Assembly: GCF_050436995.1 (NCBI RefSeq)
Contig: NC_134764.1
Coordinates: forward strand, 10,230,001-10,294,000
Length of the DNA stretch: 64,000 bases
Reading direction: 5' to 3'
Source of the DNA: Anticarsia gemmatalis
Taxonomy: Eukaryota; Arthropoda; Insecta; Lepidoptera; Erebidae
Under the pieces are notes generated by a model. That model saw only the letters and a list, made by a program, of their open reading frames with translations, had not been told where the DNA came from and searched no databases. A program made the translations under genes and the position numbers. Positions 53,810 through 64,000 of this stretch are shown piece after piece (the first letter of the stretch is position 1; each line of letters starts with the position of its first letter).

Positions 53810-54036
53810 GCGCTCATAGCCAGTTGTGCTCACCGGTAGGTAAACGATCTGTCGGTTAAGCAACCGTTGGCGCGGTCATTCTATAGATGGGTGACCGCAT
53901 AGTGGTGTTTGAACTGAGCGTCTCCGTGCTTCGGAGGGCACGTAAAAAGGCGGTCCCGGTTGTAGTCAATTAAGATAACAGTCGTTAAGCCCCGTCAAAG
54001 GCCTTTCGGGCGGCTTGAACAACTTTGACACTAGGG
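53810..54036 (+). mobile_element. 5S rRNA-derived SINE, copy 2 (better preserved)
   Basis: The internal stretch CGGTTAAGCAACCGTTGGCG (box A-like) followed about 25 bp on by GATGGGTGACCGC (53886-53898, box C) is the arrangement of the 5S rRNA internal promoter. The outer parts (GCTCATAGCCAGTTGTGCTC, and the tail GTCAAAGGCCTTTCGGGCGG) are not 5S and are shared with copy 1 at 10476. This fits a SINE3-type element transcribed by RNA polymerase III. Confidence 0.75.
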
Positions 54037-55185
54037 CTGTAAGCTGTATAGTATTTGCCTACATATAGAGATGAAATATTATGATTATGATCAGTATCCA
54101 ATCCATAGATGTACTTTGAGTGACGTCTAGAAAGGTATTGTTTATACACGAAACTTATGTATTCATGTTAATGATATTGTAAAACTGAATGTATTCTAAA
54201 TAGTATTATAAAGAAAGTATACTCTGTTATTTGTGTTTCAAATTGTATAGTTTCATCTCTGTCATGAGTATAACCTATCTCATTTACTCATATGATATGA
54301 CGAATATACAAACACAGAAAGCTTGGTATAATACAACTGTAAGATGATGTATTCATTGTCGTGAGAGTTTCAACTCGAAGTATATTCTCGAAAAATAATG
54401 AATTTTTTAAAACAGCCTTATGAAACATGATAGAAGATTACTTGTTGATTACGCACTCAAATTCTAAAATTACAACTTAAAGTTTGTGTATGGTTATTAT
54501 ATAATAAGATACGGGAATAAACGCGAATTACACTTTATATAATATACAATAATTGTTATTATATCTATATTTAATACCTAAGCTCAATTACCAATCCATT
54601 TTTATACAATCTAAGATATGTAAGGTGCTAAACGAGTGCCAAAATGCTTACATTATATAACGTTTGTATATTTACATGAAATTTTGACAATATTATGTAG
54701 ATAGGTGTAAGTGCCTTGTTGTGTTTTAATAAGTAATACTCAGATCATATGTTGCTACGAAAGTTGAACAGAATATATATTTATTTTACTATTTTCATTG
54801 GTCGTATTATTTTGATTACCTCCTTTTATATAGTTTCAGCAAAACAGTCACATAGGCGCTAGGCGTAGCAAAGAATTCCCATAGAATAGTATCAATGTAA
54901 ATTTTATATCATTTATCAAAGCAATGGTTTTCCAACTACTAAATTGATGATACATTACTGATATTGACACATTACTGGGCTCAGGGAAAGGAAGGAAAGG
55001 AGGGTCTACGCTAGAGAAACGAAGAACACATTTTTAAATGCGCTCTCAAAACTTGTAAGTCAGTCCACGCTAGTAGAATTTATACACCGTTCGTGTTCGA
55101 CCCATCTAGCGTTTATCGGCCCTTACAAAGTTAAAATAACTACACAAATTGTATTAAATATATTTATATTTATTTACTTATATTA
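54037..55185. other. Intergenic, nothing recognised
   Basis: AT-rich DNA without a supported gene or complete repeat. Confidence 0.4.
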
Positions 55186-56013
55186 GGTTGGGGAAAAGTC
55201 TTTTCGCATTATAGAATGTATGAAATTGTAATAAAATCTCTTTGTACAGTACAGTACACGGTTCATTAGGTTTCTTTTAGTGAGCTCGTGAGGTACCCAA
55301 ATATCGAGAGTTTCTGTGTCGATTACAAGTTCATATAGGGTGTCCGGTGGCAGAATTTGGATTTCAAAATCAGATAATAAGAAAACTACAAAATATTTAT
55401 TTTTATTTCAATGACAATAATAAAGCAGGGAAGTGCGGGTTTTATTTCTTAAAAATTATGTCGTCCAAATGTTGACCGTTACGACGGACACACTCTTGGA
55501 ATCGTGCTTCAGTATTCCGCGCCACTCGCTGGAGAAGAGACGTCGGGATGCCATTCACCTCGCGAACGATATTTTCTTTTAATGCTGAGATGGTCGCGGC
55601 TGTTTCATAAACTTTACTTTTGAGGTACCCCCACCCCACCCCCCACCAGGTCGCCAGATCTTACTCCGATGGACTTTTTTCTGTGGGGGTACCTCAAAAG
55701 TAAAGGTCAGCCCCGCCGACCATCTCAGCATTAAAAGAAAATATCGTTCGCGAGGCGAATGGCATCCCGACGTCTCTTCTCTAGCGAGTGGCGCGGAATA
55801 CTGAAGCACGATTCCAAGAGTGTGTCCGTCGTAACGGTCAACATTTGGACGACATAATTTTTAAGAAATAAAACCCGCACTTCCCTGCTTTATTATTATC
55901 ATTGAAATAAAAATAAATATTTTGTAGTTTTCTTATTATCTGATTTTGAAATCCAAATTCTGCCACCGGACACCCTATACATACTATAATGCGAAAAGAC
56001 TTTTTCCCCGACC
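55186..56013. mobile_element. Mariner-type MITE carrying a nested foldback element
   Basis: Ends GGTTGGGGAAAAGTCTTTTC (left) and, reversed, GGTCGGGGAAAAAGTCTTTT (right), flanked by TA on both sides. Same family as 12038-12245. The 638-bp insertion at 55338-55975 splits it; without the insert it would be about 190 bp. Its right end lies next to the 3' end of DDX55. Confidence 0.8.
55338..55975. mobile_element. Foldback Tc1/mariner element with two inverted transposase tails
   Basis: Bounded by GGGTGTCCGGTGGCAGAATT and its complement, each next to TA. The arms are about 300 bp and nearly identical, around a short centre with CCAGGTCGCCAGATCTTACT. The minus arm encodes a 65-residue C-terminal transposase piece (MGWGYLKSKVYETAATISAL to DDIIFKK, stop at 55442-55450). 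The plus strand through the centre reads RSPDLTPMDFFLWGYLKSK, the last catalytic region of an IS630/Tc1/mariner transposase, then loses frame. The element looks like an end-to-end inversion of one transposon half. Confidence 0.8.
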
Positions 56014-56036
56014 TAAGACTTAAGAATGTATAACAT

Positions 56037-56042
56037 TTAATA
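56037..56042 (-). terminator. Probable DDX55 polyadenylation signal
   Basis: ATTAAA on the minus strand about 70 bp after the DDX55 stop, 23 bp from the mariner MITE. Confidence 0.35.
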
Positions 56043-56109
56043 AAACTTTATGTCTCGCTTGCAAATCGTCACCTTTACGATCAGTTTTTTAGTCGTCGAC
56101 AACCTTTTA

Positions 56110-59100
56110 CTACACTTCGAACTCCTTATCAAACTGGTCTTCAGTAATCTTCCTCTTCTTCAATTTCTTCATGAGCGCGATATCAGCGGCCAACTCATTC
56201 AGTTCTGCCTCAGTGACGGCCTTGCGTTTCTTCTTCTTGCTTCCTTCTGTGCCGTTCTGTGCTTTTAACTCTTTACGCTTCTTTCTCTTCTGTTTGCGGT
56301 CTTCTTTGTTCTGCTTTGCTTGTTCCCAGGGTTGAGATTGCATCTGAAAATAAAAATAACAAAATGTTAAATTGAATGATCTGTTCATGCGGTCCTAGAT
56401 TAAATTTCCGGAGCTTATATTTTAGGTATTTTTAGCCAGAAGGTTTGAATTCTAGTTAAATGCCTGATTAAGCTCAATAAGCGCTTAAAGATAATGAGTG
56501 GTATAAAAAATAATTTACGTGAGGCAAACTAGTAACCAACGATAAAATATTTTCTTTGCCAAGTGGAAATTTTGATTCTACATCATTCATTGATAGTATC
56601 AAGGTATCTTATTATCAAACGCACACAACTAAAAATAAGCTCAAAAAAATATTATTCTCACCATTTTCTTTTTCTTCTTAGACGGCCAAACTCCAGTCTT
56701 TTTATACTCTTGCAACTTTTGCAGTCTACTCGTTTCCTTCTGTTTATCTTTGTACGGTATACTATTAAAATCTATCTGGTCTTTAGAGCCAATGAACTGG
56801 TCTTTATGTTCCTGTTTAATTTCTGGCATGAGGGGTAGTTTGAGGAGGCCGTAGCTGGTTGCTATGTGGCCTAGAGGTAGTTCTTTGAACTGCAGTAGTA
56901 GGTTACATTCGTGTTTGGTGTAGGCCCGCATGTGAGACACGAAGGCGCGCTGACCCTTGTCTAGGACCGATCTGTCTTGCTTTTGGAGGTCGTGGATCAT
57001 TGTGAGCACCTGGGAAAGAAATAAGTTTAAAGTAAGAATTTTATGAATGGGTTCTGAAATGTTTCTATGAACGAAGAAATTTTTTATGTCATTTTAATAG
57101 AAAAATGTATTTTTTTAGTTTCCAAAAACCTTAAAAACTAATGTTTATAAGCTCTAAATGTGATTATTTACGTGAGGTAGTTAGTCGGTGCGCAAAACCA
57201 TCAACATTTTATTCTAGAGGAGGAGCATCGCAGGAGCGAATGGTAGCAATCTGTACAAGTTACTTAGGGACTAACTCTGAGACACTACACAGAGTACACA
57301 GCACGAAGCATAACACTTGAATCTCACAAACCTTCTCCCTCAATTTATCACTAATCTTGATCTCTTCTTTTGAGTTTCTCCAGTCTTTCAGCTCCACCAT
57401 CTGATTAGTCTTGATGAAGGGTACGTAGGTGTCTTCAGACGGCAGTAGAGGTAACAGCGAGCATCCCGCGGCGCCGCCCCGCGCCGTGCGGCCCACGCGG
57501 TGCACGAGCGAGGAGGGGTTGGTGGGGGGCTCCCACTGCAGGACCCACTCTACCTCCGGGATGTCTAGACCTCTGTGGGATAAAAAGGTGTAAAGTGAAG
57601 GTAGTATTGCAAGTATTGATTCTTGATTAGTTACTATAAAAGTATTTACGCTGTCGATTGATTGTAGGTATCATTCAAAAGATATATTTTAAGGATCACT
57701 GATTCTTGATTAGTTGCTGTAGGTGCCTATTGACTGTTACTATCATTCAGGTGACATATTTTAAGGGTCAGTTTTAAAATTAACTTCTTAACTATCGGGA
57801 TCTAAGACACAATGAGCTTATATCGTCGAAATGGGCTGTTACAAATAAACTTTTAAGAAATATCACCTAACAAAACAGCCAGAACAGGACAAAGTGAGAG
57901 ATTGAAATATAGGAATAGTTGTTGAGTACTCACCTTGCTAATAGATCAGTGCACAACAGTATAGTATTATCAGCTGCACGGAACTTCTCTAGAATTTTAC
58001 TTCTCTTCAGCTTCATCTTGCCATGTATTGCATAAACTTTCATATCAGGCAAGAACACTGGCAACACATCCGCCCAGTAGTCGACACACGCACACGTTGG
58101 TAGAAAGAACAAACCTTTTGTTATTTTTCTATTTCTTAAGAAATTTAATAAAAATAGAAACTTGTCCTGAGGCTCTACAATTACATAGTAGTTTTCTAAC
58201 AGTATTGGTGTACTGATGGTGGATTTTTCTTTAACGCTCACAACAACTGGGTTCCTCAAGCCAGCTCGGACTAAGTCCTGTAGTTCTTTGGTCTGTGTGG
58301 CTGAGAAGAGTCCAGTACGACGTTGTCTTGGTAGGTACTGTAGGATTGTTGTTAGAGTAGCACTGAAACCTAAGTCAAGTAGACGATCAGCTTCGTCGAG
58401 AACTAGAATTTCCTGAAAAAGATAAATTTTATTGTATAGTATGGAACAAATTCCCTGCATAGATGCTACATGTAGTGTATTGTTAATAAACAAATTAGGA
58501 TATAGTGTTCTGTAATAATGCAATTAAAATACTTGAATCCCAGGTGCTTTACTAACTGGGATTCAAGTATTTATATACATTATAGATACTTTGAACAATA
58601 TGCAGAGCAGTTTCTTTGAGAGACAATGTTCTCTATTAATTTCCTATAATTTATAATGATATGGTAAAGTAACTGAAGCTCTACCCAGAGTAAGTGTCAC
58701 ACTTGTGGCAAGACATGAATATGAAATCTCCCCAACTACCCAACTTCCTTCATGGTCATGTCAGCTAGAACAACTTTAAAACAGTATATCTGTTCTTACC
58801 AATTCCCTCATCCTCCCAGCCAGGTTGAGCTGTTTCCTCTCAGCCAGCAAGTCCTCCAGCCTGCCCGGAGTACACACTACTATCTGAGCTCCTTTCTGTA
58901 TAGTCTCCACATCTCCATCAACTGCTCGACCTCCGACCAAGACTGCTAATGTTATGTGAGACAGCTCTGGCTCTTGGAGAAATTGTTCTATGACCTGGAT
59001 ATCAAGAAAATAGTTCTTTTAGTACAATAAAATTAAAAAATCTTTAAAGATAATGTAGTAGTAGATTGGACATTTAGTCAAGTTACTGAAACATAAGGAC

Positions 59101-59560
59101 TTATCAAGTCAATATTTTTGTATTGTATGTGAGTACTGTTAACAAAGTAGGTTGTCACTGTAGCTTGGGTGTAATAAGACTAGTGTCATCTAAATTAGGC
59201 TGAGTACAGAGTCCTAACGCAGTAAACAAGTAATAACTATGAACAAATGAATAAATAACATACCCTATGAATCTGAGTAGCTAGTTCCCTCGTCGGGGAA
59301 ATAATAACAGCGTAAACAAAGTCTTTCCTCAGTGGTGTATCTTTTTGCTTCTTCAGCAGCATCTCTAACATCGGTACGACGAAAGCCAGGGTCTTACCAG
59401 ACCCCGTGACTGCTTCAGCAACCACATCCTTGCACGATAAGATTAAAGGTATCACCGCAGCCTGTATCGGCGTCATAGCCTTAAACCCTTGCTTATTGAC
59501 ACATGATATCACCGGCTTGGATAAACCAGGCGATATTTTCGCCCAGTCTTTGTTAACCAT
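56110..59560 (-). CDS. DDX55: DEAD-box RNA helicase DDX55
   Basis: Six exons on the minus strand: 59264-59560, 58800-58994, 57934-58412, 57332-57572, 56662-57009 and 56110-56343, all GT/AG with matching phases, giving 597 residues, close to the human length of 600. All helicase motifs are present: AVTGSGKT (50-57), PTRELA (89-94), TPGRLED (141-147), DEAD (170-173), SAT (201-203), CTDLLARGLDIPE and HRVGRTAR. The family-specific C-terminus is clear (KAFVSHMRAYTKHECNLLLQ type), with a lysine-rich tail (KKKKRKAVTEAELNELAADI, KKLKKRKITEDQFDKEF). DDX55 is a nucleolar ATPase needed for 60S ribosomal subunit assembly. Head-to-head with TMEM134. Confidence 0.95.
57615..57775. repeat. Imperfect tandem duplication in DDX55 intron 3
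   Basis: TTGATTCTTGATTAGTTACT ... ATATTTTAAGGATCA (first unit) recurs as TGATTCTTGATTAGTTGCTG ... CATATTTTAAGGGTCA (second unit), each about 85 bp. Confidence 0.65.
58528..58571. repeat. 15-bp perfect stem-loop in DDX55 intron 2
   Basis: AATACTTGAATCCCA (58528-58542) is complementary to TGGGATTCAAGTATT (58557-58571), loop 14 bases. Confidence 0.75.
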
Positions 59561-60412
59561 ATTTATTTCTTTATATTTCTTGCCTAAATATTACCAAAAC
59601 AACACGCGAGTGCCATGCGTGGTTATGACGTTTAACGTCACACTTGTTTATTTTGATCTTGACATTTAGAACAGTGCTGCCATATTGAAAAGAAAATTGT
59701 TAGTGGTCCAGCTCGTGAATGGAAATGACATAGAAATCAAATAATTAAACCTAACCTACCTAAGTACCCACCGCAGCTCGCAGGTAGAATAGAATGATAT
59801 AGATCTGCGAGTCATTTCTGGTTAAATGACCTATGCCCAATTTATATAGCTCTTTATGTTACTTCATAGGTAGGCACTATCGCATAACAATGACAACAAG
59901 AACACTCACTAACAATAGTTACTGCAACGTCGAATGAAACTTTTAGTTGCACGTTTCATAGAGCTCAGAATTACAGAAAGATAAAAATAGAGATCTATTT
60001 TATTATTTTTTTTATTTCTGAGTGAAAGTTTTATTATTTACTTTCGCCACATATATATCCGAAAAAAAAGAAAAGATACATTCGAAAACCTAAGTCGTCC
60101 ATTCTTTAACTTTACTTTATGTACCAAATAAGTTGAATTAAGCTGAGTACACCATTTACAACACACGTGAAATAGAGCACCGGTTTAATGAGTTTTAAAT
60201 ATTACAATCATAATGAGTTATAAAACGAAAAAAAAATCGTTATCTTGTACAAAAAACAAACGTTTATATTCAAAATCTAATCTTAGTTTCTGATCATAAA
60301 ACAATCAATATGGCGCATGTTGATATGACAAATTGACAGCTGTGTTTTGTCCTGTACCAATAGTTGTGATGTTTATTTTACATCTCCAGACAGATAACAG
60401 AAATATTTAACC
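59561..60412. promoter_or_regulatory. Divergent promoter region DDX55 / TMEM134
   Basis: 852 bp between two opposed start codons. No TATA box at a convincing position on either side. The 5' UTRs and any shared promoter must lie here. Confidence 0.45.
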
Positions 60413-62651
60413 ATGACGAGGCCTCTGGGCAATAGCGACAAGCGATTTTCTATTGACGACGCGTTCGAGGAGGAGACTGATGAAGCCATTAAAGTTTACG
60501 GTGCTACTGGAGACAGATCGCCTTTACAGAACAAATATAAAAATGGAAGTGAATATATGGCCAGGTAAAATAACTTTATTATGTTGCCTATATAACTCAA
60601 TATAATTATAGGAGATATCTTGCCGTTGAAGAAGTGTTTCTTTGTGTTATAATGTCAGAATGTTCGTGACCTTTCAGTGAGTCATATTTCCTCACTGGGG
60701 CAAAGGCAGTTGAACTCCTAAGCCGTTACTTGTTTTACAGACATAGTTCAGACTGTTGTGGCGCTAATTAGTCGTTAACGTTCGCTAAATGATGTACACT
60801 GACCCATACTGTGATGTTTGCACTCGTTTATTAGCCTCGTTAAGATAACGCGGAAGAATTAGAACGCTGTATTATGCCGCAGATAAACTACTCATGTTTA
60901 TGCCGTTGATAAATATGTATCTGCTGCTATAAGCATAATTAAATTGCAATTAACTGCTCCTAGGTCATTCTGTAGTACAACATATTATATTTGATTGAAT
61001 AATTCGTATATTTTCGGTGTTAACTAAAGTGCTGCATCATACAGACAATGCACAATAATAAATTATACATACAGTGAAAGCTAATTTTAATGTTCTGTAA
61101 AATGAATCATAATGCAGTAAAAGACATTGTATCAGTTTTCTTTATCGATTGAGACATGCAAAACAAAGAAGGTAGTATAGGAACTAAACTGTACCACCTT
61201 GACTGTGCCTTATACAGAGTAAAAAAAAAGTAAACAATGTTGTGTTGGAGTAAACAGGAAATGGACTAGGCATTTTTATTTAATTTATAATATAATTTGT
61301 GTAGTCATTTACATAATTAGATTCTATATTTATTACAGCTATTACAAAACTTTCTACACTTATCAAAGTGATATGTAAATCTCTTTACACAATAATAATC
61401 AGAACAAAAAACTAGCCAGTATGATAAATATGTCAACATTACTCTTTTTATCAGCAACTAAAACCTTTTTAATTCAAAACACATTACATGACTGAAAACA
61501 TGCTCTTATGAATCATTTATGGGATAACTTATCATACAAGATCATGCTAATTGATGTGGTCTCAATAAAAATGGGTTTATATTGTAACTCGGTTCCATAG
61601 CCTCTTGGCACACAAGTTCTAACAAATAAATGGTACACTCAACATTTAATGAGATGAGTAATGCTATTACAAACATCTTCCTCTTGATCTCTTGGCTTGT
61701 TCAACTCAGTTGCATGCGCTGTTTCATGCCAGTGACTTGTTTTATTAAGAAATATACTGTGTTATTAAATTTATAAACATGAAGTCTAGTGAAAAGAGTT
61801 CTGATGTGGTTTTTGTTAGTGTTTCATTGACAGAAAACAGGTATTACTTTTTTACATCCTTATTGGTTGCTTGTTGTAAATCTGGTTTTTCTACATAAAA
61901 ATATTTGTTTAAATATTGTTTTTAGGATAGTATTACTTGATAATTATAGTTGTGAAGTGATTTTATAGATTACTTGCCCCTTATTTGTCATAACATTCTA
62001 CCTACTTTAGACAGCCATAATAGACTTGTTTGTATTTAAACAAGGAAAACAATAACTAGTTTTAGGTACTTAGAAAAATATAAATAATATTTGTTTATAC
62101 ATTATACTTCTCACCACAACAATGTGCTATAATTCTATTAGAACTGTGTTCGTCAAGAGGCATTGTGTATATTTGTAGGACACAATTTGCTGTATATAAT
62201 TATGCGATATTCAGATCGTAACCCCTTTCGTAAAGGTCGCCCATACGCGTGACCTTTATTTACTTAGTAGTGCTAGTATATTTAGTAATTCCTCCCCTTT
62301 GTTTGCAGCAAAACTTACAAATGCACAGAAGACACCACATCTCGGGACTCCGACTCGTTGATCCACGAATATGTAGAAGCCACACAGTCCATGTACTGCT
62401 GGAATCATCCCAAAGTCAGAGAAAACTGGAAAACAGTATGTGCAGCAGTCGTTTTACTTCTAGTCGGCGTAGGGCTCCTCGGTATGGGAGCTTTCGCCGT
62501 GGCCGAACCTGAAAACGGCCTACAAGGTGCAGTATTCTTCGTCGCTGGTATGATCTGCTTCGTCCCTGGCGCTTACCACGTAGTCTACATATGGCTCGCC
62601 GCCCGAGGCCAACGTGGCTACGACTTTTACCATCTCCCGTTATTTACCTGA
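60413..62651 (+). CDS. TMEM134: Transmembrane protein 134
   Basis: Two exons, 60413-60564 and 62309-62651, joined in phase 2 (GTAAAA donor, TTTGCAG acceptor), encode 164 residues. The N-terminus has RFSIDDAFEEE, matching FSIDDAFE of human TMEM134. The C-terminal half has two membrane segments (TVCAAVVLLLVGVGLLGMGA, about 93-115, and VFFVAGMICFVPGAYHVVYI, about 125-146) and ends RGQRGYDFYHLPLF, matching the KGHRGFQFFYLPYF end of the human protein. It is a small conserved membrane protein of the DUF872 family; its molecular role is poorly defined. The protein is shorter than human because the Ser-rich middle is reduced. Intron 1 (1.7 kb) has no recognisable element. Confidence 0.93.
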
Positions 62652-62890
62652 TTTATTTTACTATTTAAGTTTGTGTAAGCTTGTAAAATGAGTGTAAATT
62701 ATACGAGGAGTACGAATATCATGTCTGGAGATGTCTGTTCGCGATTTATTTTGCTCTCTATTGAAGTCAAATTTATAAGTTGTAATGTAGATGATAAGAG
62801 TAAGGCCTTCGAAAGCTTCTCTTGTTACGTGAAATCTAAAATATTATAAAAAAAATCGAAGATGCTTCTCTTATATACGTTACGATGTTG

Positions 62891-62896
62891 AATAAA
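62891..62896 (+). terminator. Probable TMEM134 polyadenylation signal
   Basis: AATAAA 240 bp after the stop codon; another lies near 62980. Confidence 0.45.
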
Positions 62897-63973
62897 ATTG
62901 ATACACTATTTATTAAAAAGAAACTAAATTTAAAAACCGTTAGCGTGTTACGTAGATCGACTTTAACGAATAATGTCCAATAAAATATTTCAGAATTAAC
63001 TATGTAAGATAAAAACTACCGTTAAAAAGTGACTGTTACAGTTAAAAAAATGTATTAAAACAGTTGAAAATTTAAAAAATATTTTCTTCAACCAACTTAA
63101 ACGTTTGATAATTAAATATCTAGTGATAATTTAAACATAATTATAATAGACTATCGAAGTGCCTAGTTGCATAGATACGTAGAAATTTAAATTATGTAGC
63201 AAATTTGTAAGATTTTATTTCGGGGGCAGCTGGAATTTTGGCGGGAAATGTCCACGGGAGATCCCGTATCGGCCGTATCTATGTCATATTATGTGCGTCA
63301 TATGAACTAAACTAACTAGTAACTACGCGTTGGTCTCAAAAAATTCGTGCGCGCCCTATCATGTGATCCGAACATGCGAGTTTATTAAGACACTAAAGAC
63401 TAAGAGTAATTAAGGAATGTAATTAAAAATACAATTAACCAATTCACTACGGATAATTGTGGACCATTTTCCGTCAAAATGTTGTGACTGATTTCATGAA
63501 TGAACTTATTAAAAAGTTGGCCTGGACATAAATTAATTTTTGTCGCATACTGGTTTTTACATAATAACAAACTTAACTAAGATTTATAGTCAATAGCTAA
63601 GATTAAGAATGTTTCAACAATATACGCCGAGTCAGTAAGTCTGCTTTTCAATAACAAAAATAGCAACTCTTACTTTTTAAAATAGAATAATAATGTATTT
63701 TTAAACTCGCATTGGTCCACCAATAGTGAAAGTTTTTTTTTTTTTTTAATAAACGGCCATCGACACATGGGCGATTAAATTATTGCTTCGTATGTTAAAA
63801 GAAAATCGCATGTTTTGTGTTTCAGGCGAGCGCGAGCGCCTTACGATCTAATTTGACAACTAAAATTAATAAAAATCGTGTCGAGAAATTATCTTTTTAT
63901 AATAACGTTAGATTTTAGCCAAACATAATTTACGAATTGTCTTCTTTTTCCCGCCTTATCAAGAGTGATTAAA
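62897..63973. other. Intergenic / possible promoter of the next gene
   Basis: AT-rich DNA with a GC-richer patch at 63225-63365 (GGGAGATCCCGTATCGGCCG) and a poly-T run at 63735-63748. No gene recognised. Confidence 0.35.
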
Positions 63974-64000
63974 ATGTCTGCCAGCGAAAGTCGTCATTCT
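63974..64000 (+). CDS. Possible start of a gene cut by the right edge
   Basis: AAAATGTCTGCC is a good start context and the frame is open for 9 codons (MSASESRHS) to the window end. Far too short to identify. Confidence 0.25.

Noticed and set aside
53847..53903. Functional 5S rRNA gene
   Set aside because: Only the internal promoter region resembles 5S; the ends are unrelated and shared with another dispersed copy.

Overview
The window is eukaryotic nuclear DNA, most likely from a moth or butterfly (Lepidoptera). The grounds are short coding exons with GT/AG borders scattered through AT-rich introns, genes that match animal families best, and dispersed repeats of types familiar from lepidopteran genomes (small Helitrons ending CTAG, mariner MITEs, a 5S-derived SINE, RTE/LINE tails). 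No bacterial operon, CRISPR array or functional rRNA/tRNA gene is visible. The species is not determined.

Layout, left to right. (1) 1-5606: a minus-strand Ty3/gypsy LTR retrotransposon cut by the left edge: 5' LTR (5355-5606), tRNA-Leu primer binding site, a repeat-bearing leader, gag, pol and a frame-broken integrase. A well-formed -1 frameshift signal (T TTA AAC, 6-nt spacer, 9-bp stem-loop) lies at the end of gag. (2) 5607-22364: a minus-strand TLC-domain gene of the TLCD3/FAM57 family, six clear coding exons plus a possible seventh that the LTR element appears to interrupt; its introns are loaded with nested transposons. (3) 22847-23483: a predicted small three-exon gene of unknown function, divergent from TLCD3. 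(4) 23719-48206: coronin on the plus strand (517 aa predicted, 11 coding exons), with a 17-kb first coding intron holding a two-ORF non-LTR retrotransposon (36583-~40845, minus) whose ORFs are both open. (5) 48207-56109: gene-poor DNA with a tRNA-type SINE, a 5S-type SINE, MITEs and a foldback mariner inside a mariner MITE. (6) 56110-59560: DDX55, a DEAD-box helicase of ribosome biogenesis, minus strand, six exons, 597 aa predicted. (7) 60413-62651: TMEM134, plus strand, two exons, 164 aa, head-to-head with DDX55. (8) 63974-64000: possible start of another plus-strand gene.

The host genes do not form one pathway: a membrane TLC protein of ceramide metabolism, an actin regulator, a pre-60S helicase and a small membrane protein. 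I found no wholly new multi-gene system. The most distinctive signals are the retrotransposon frameshift site, the probable insertion of that element into the last TLCD3 exon, the unrecognised small gene, a 50-bp copy of coronin coding sequence in the next intron, and large inverted repeats (paired Helitrons in a coronin intron, foldback mariner near DDX55). Exon borders were chosen by hand from splice sites, reading phase and family similarity, without transcript data.
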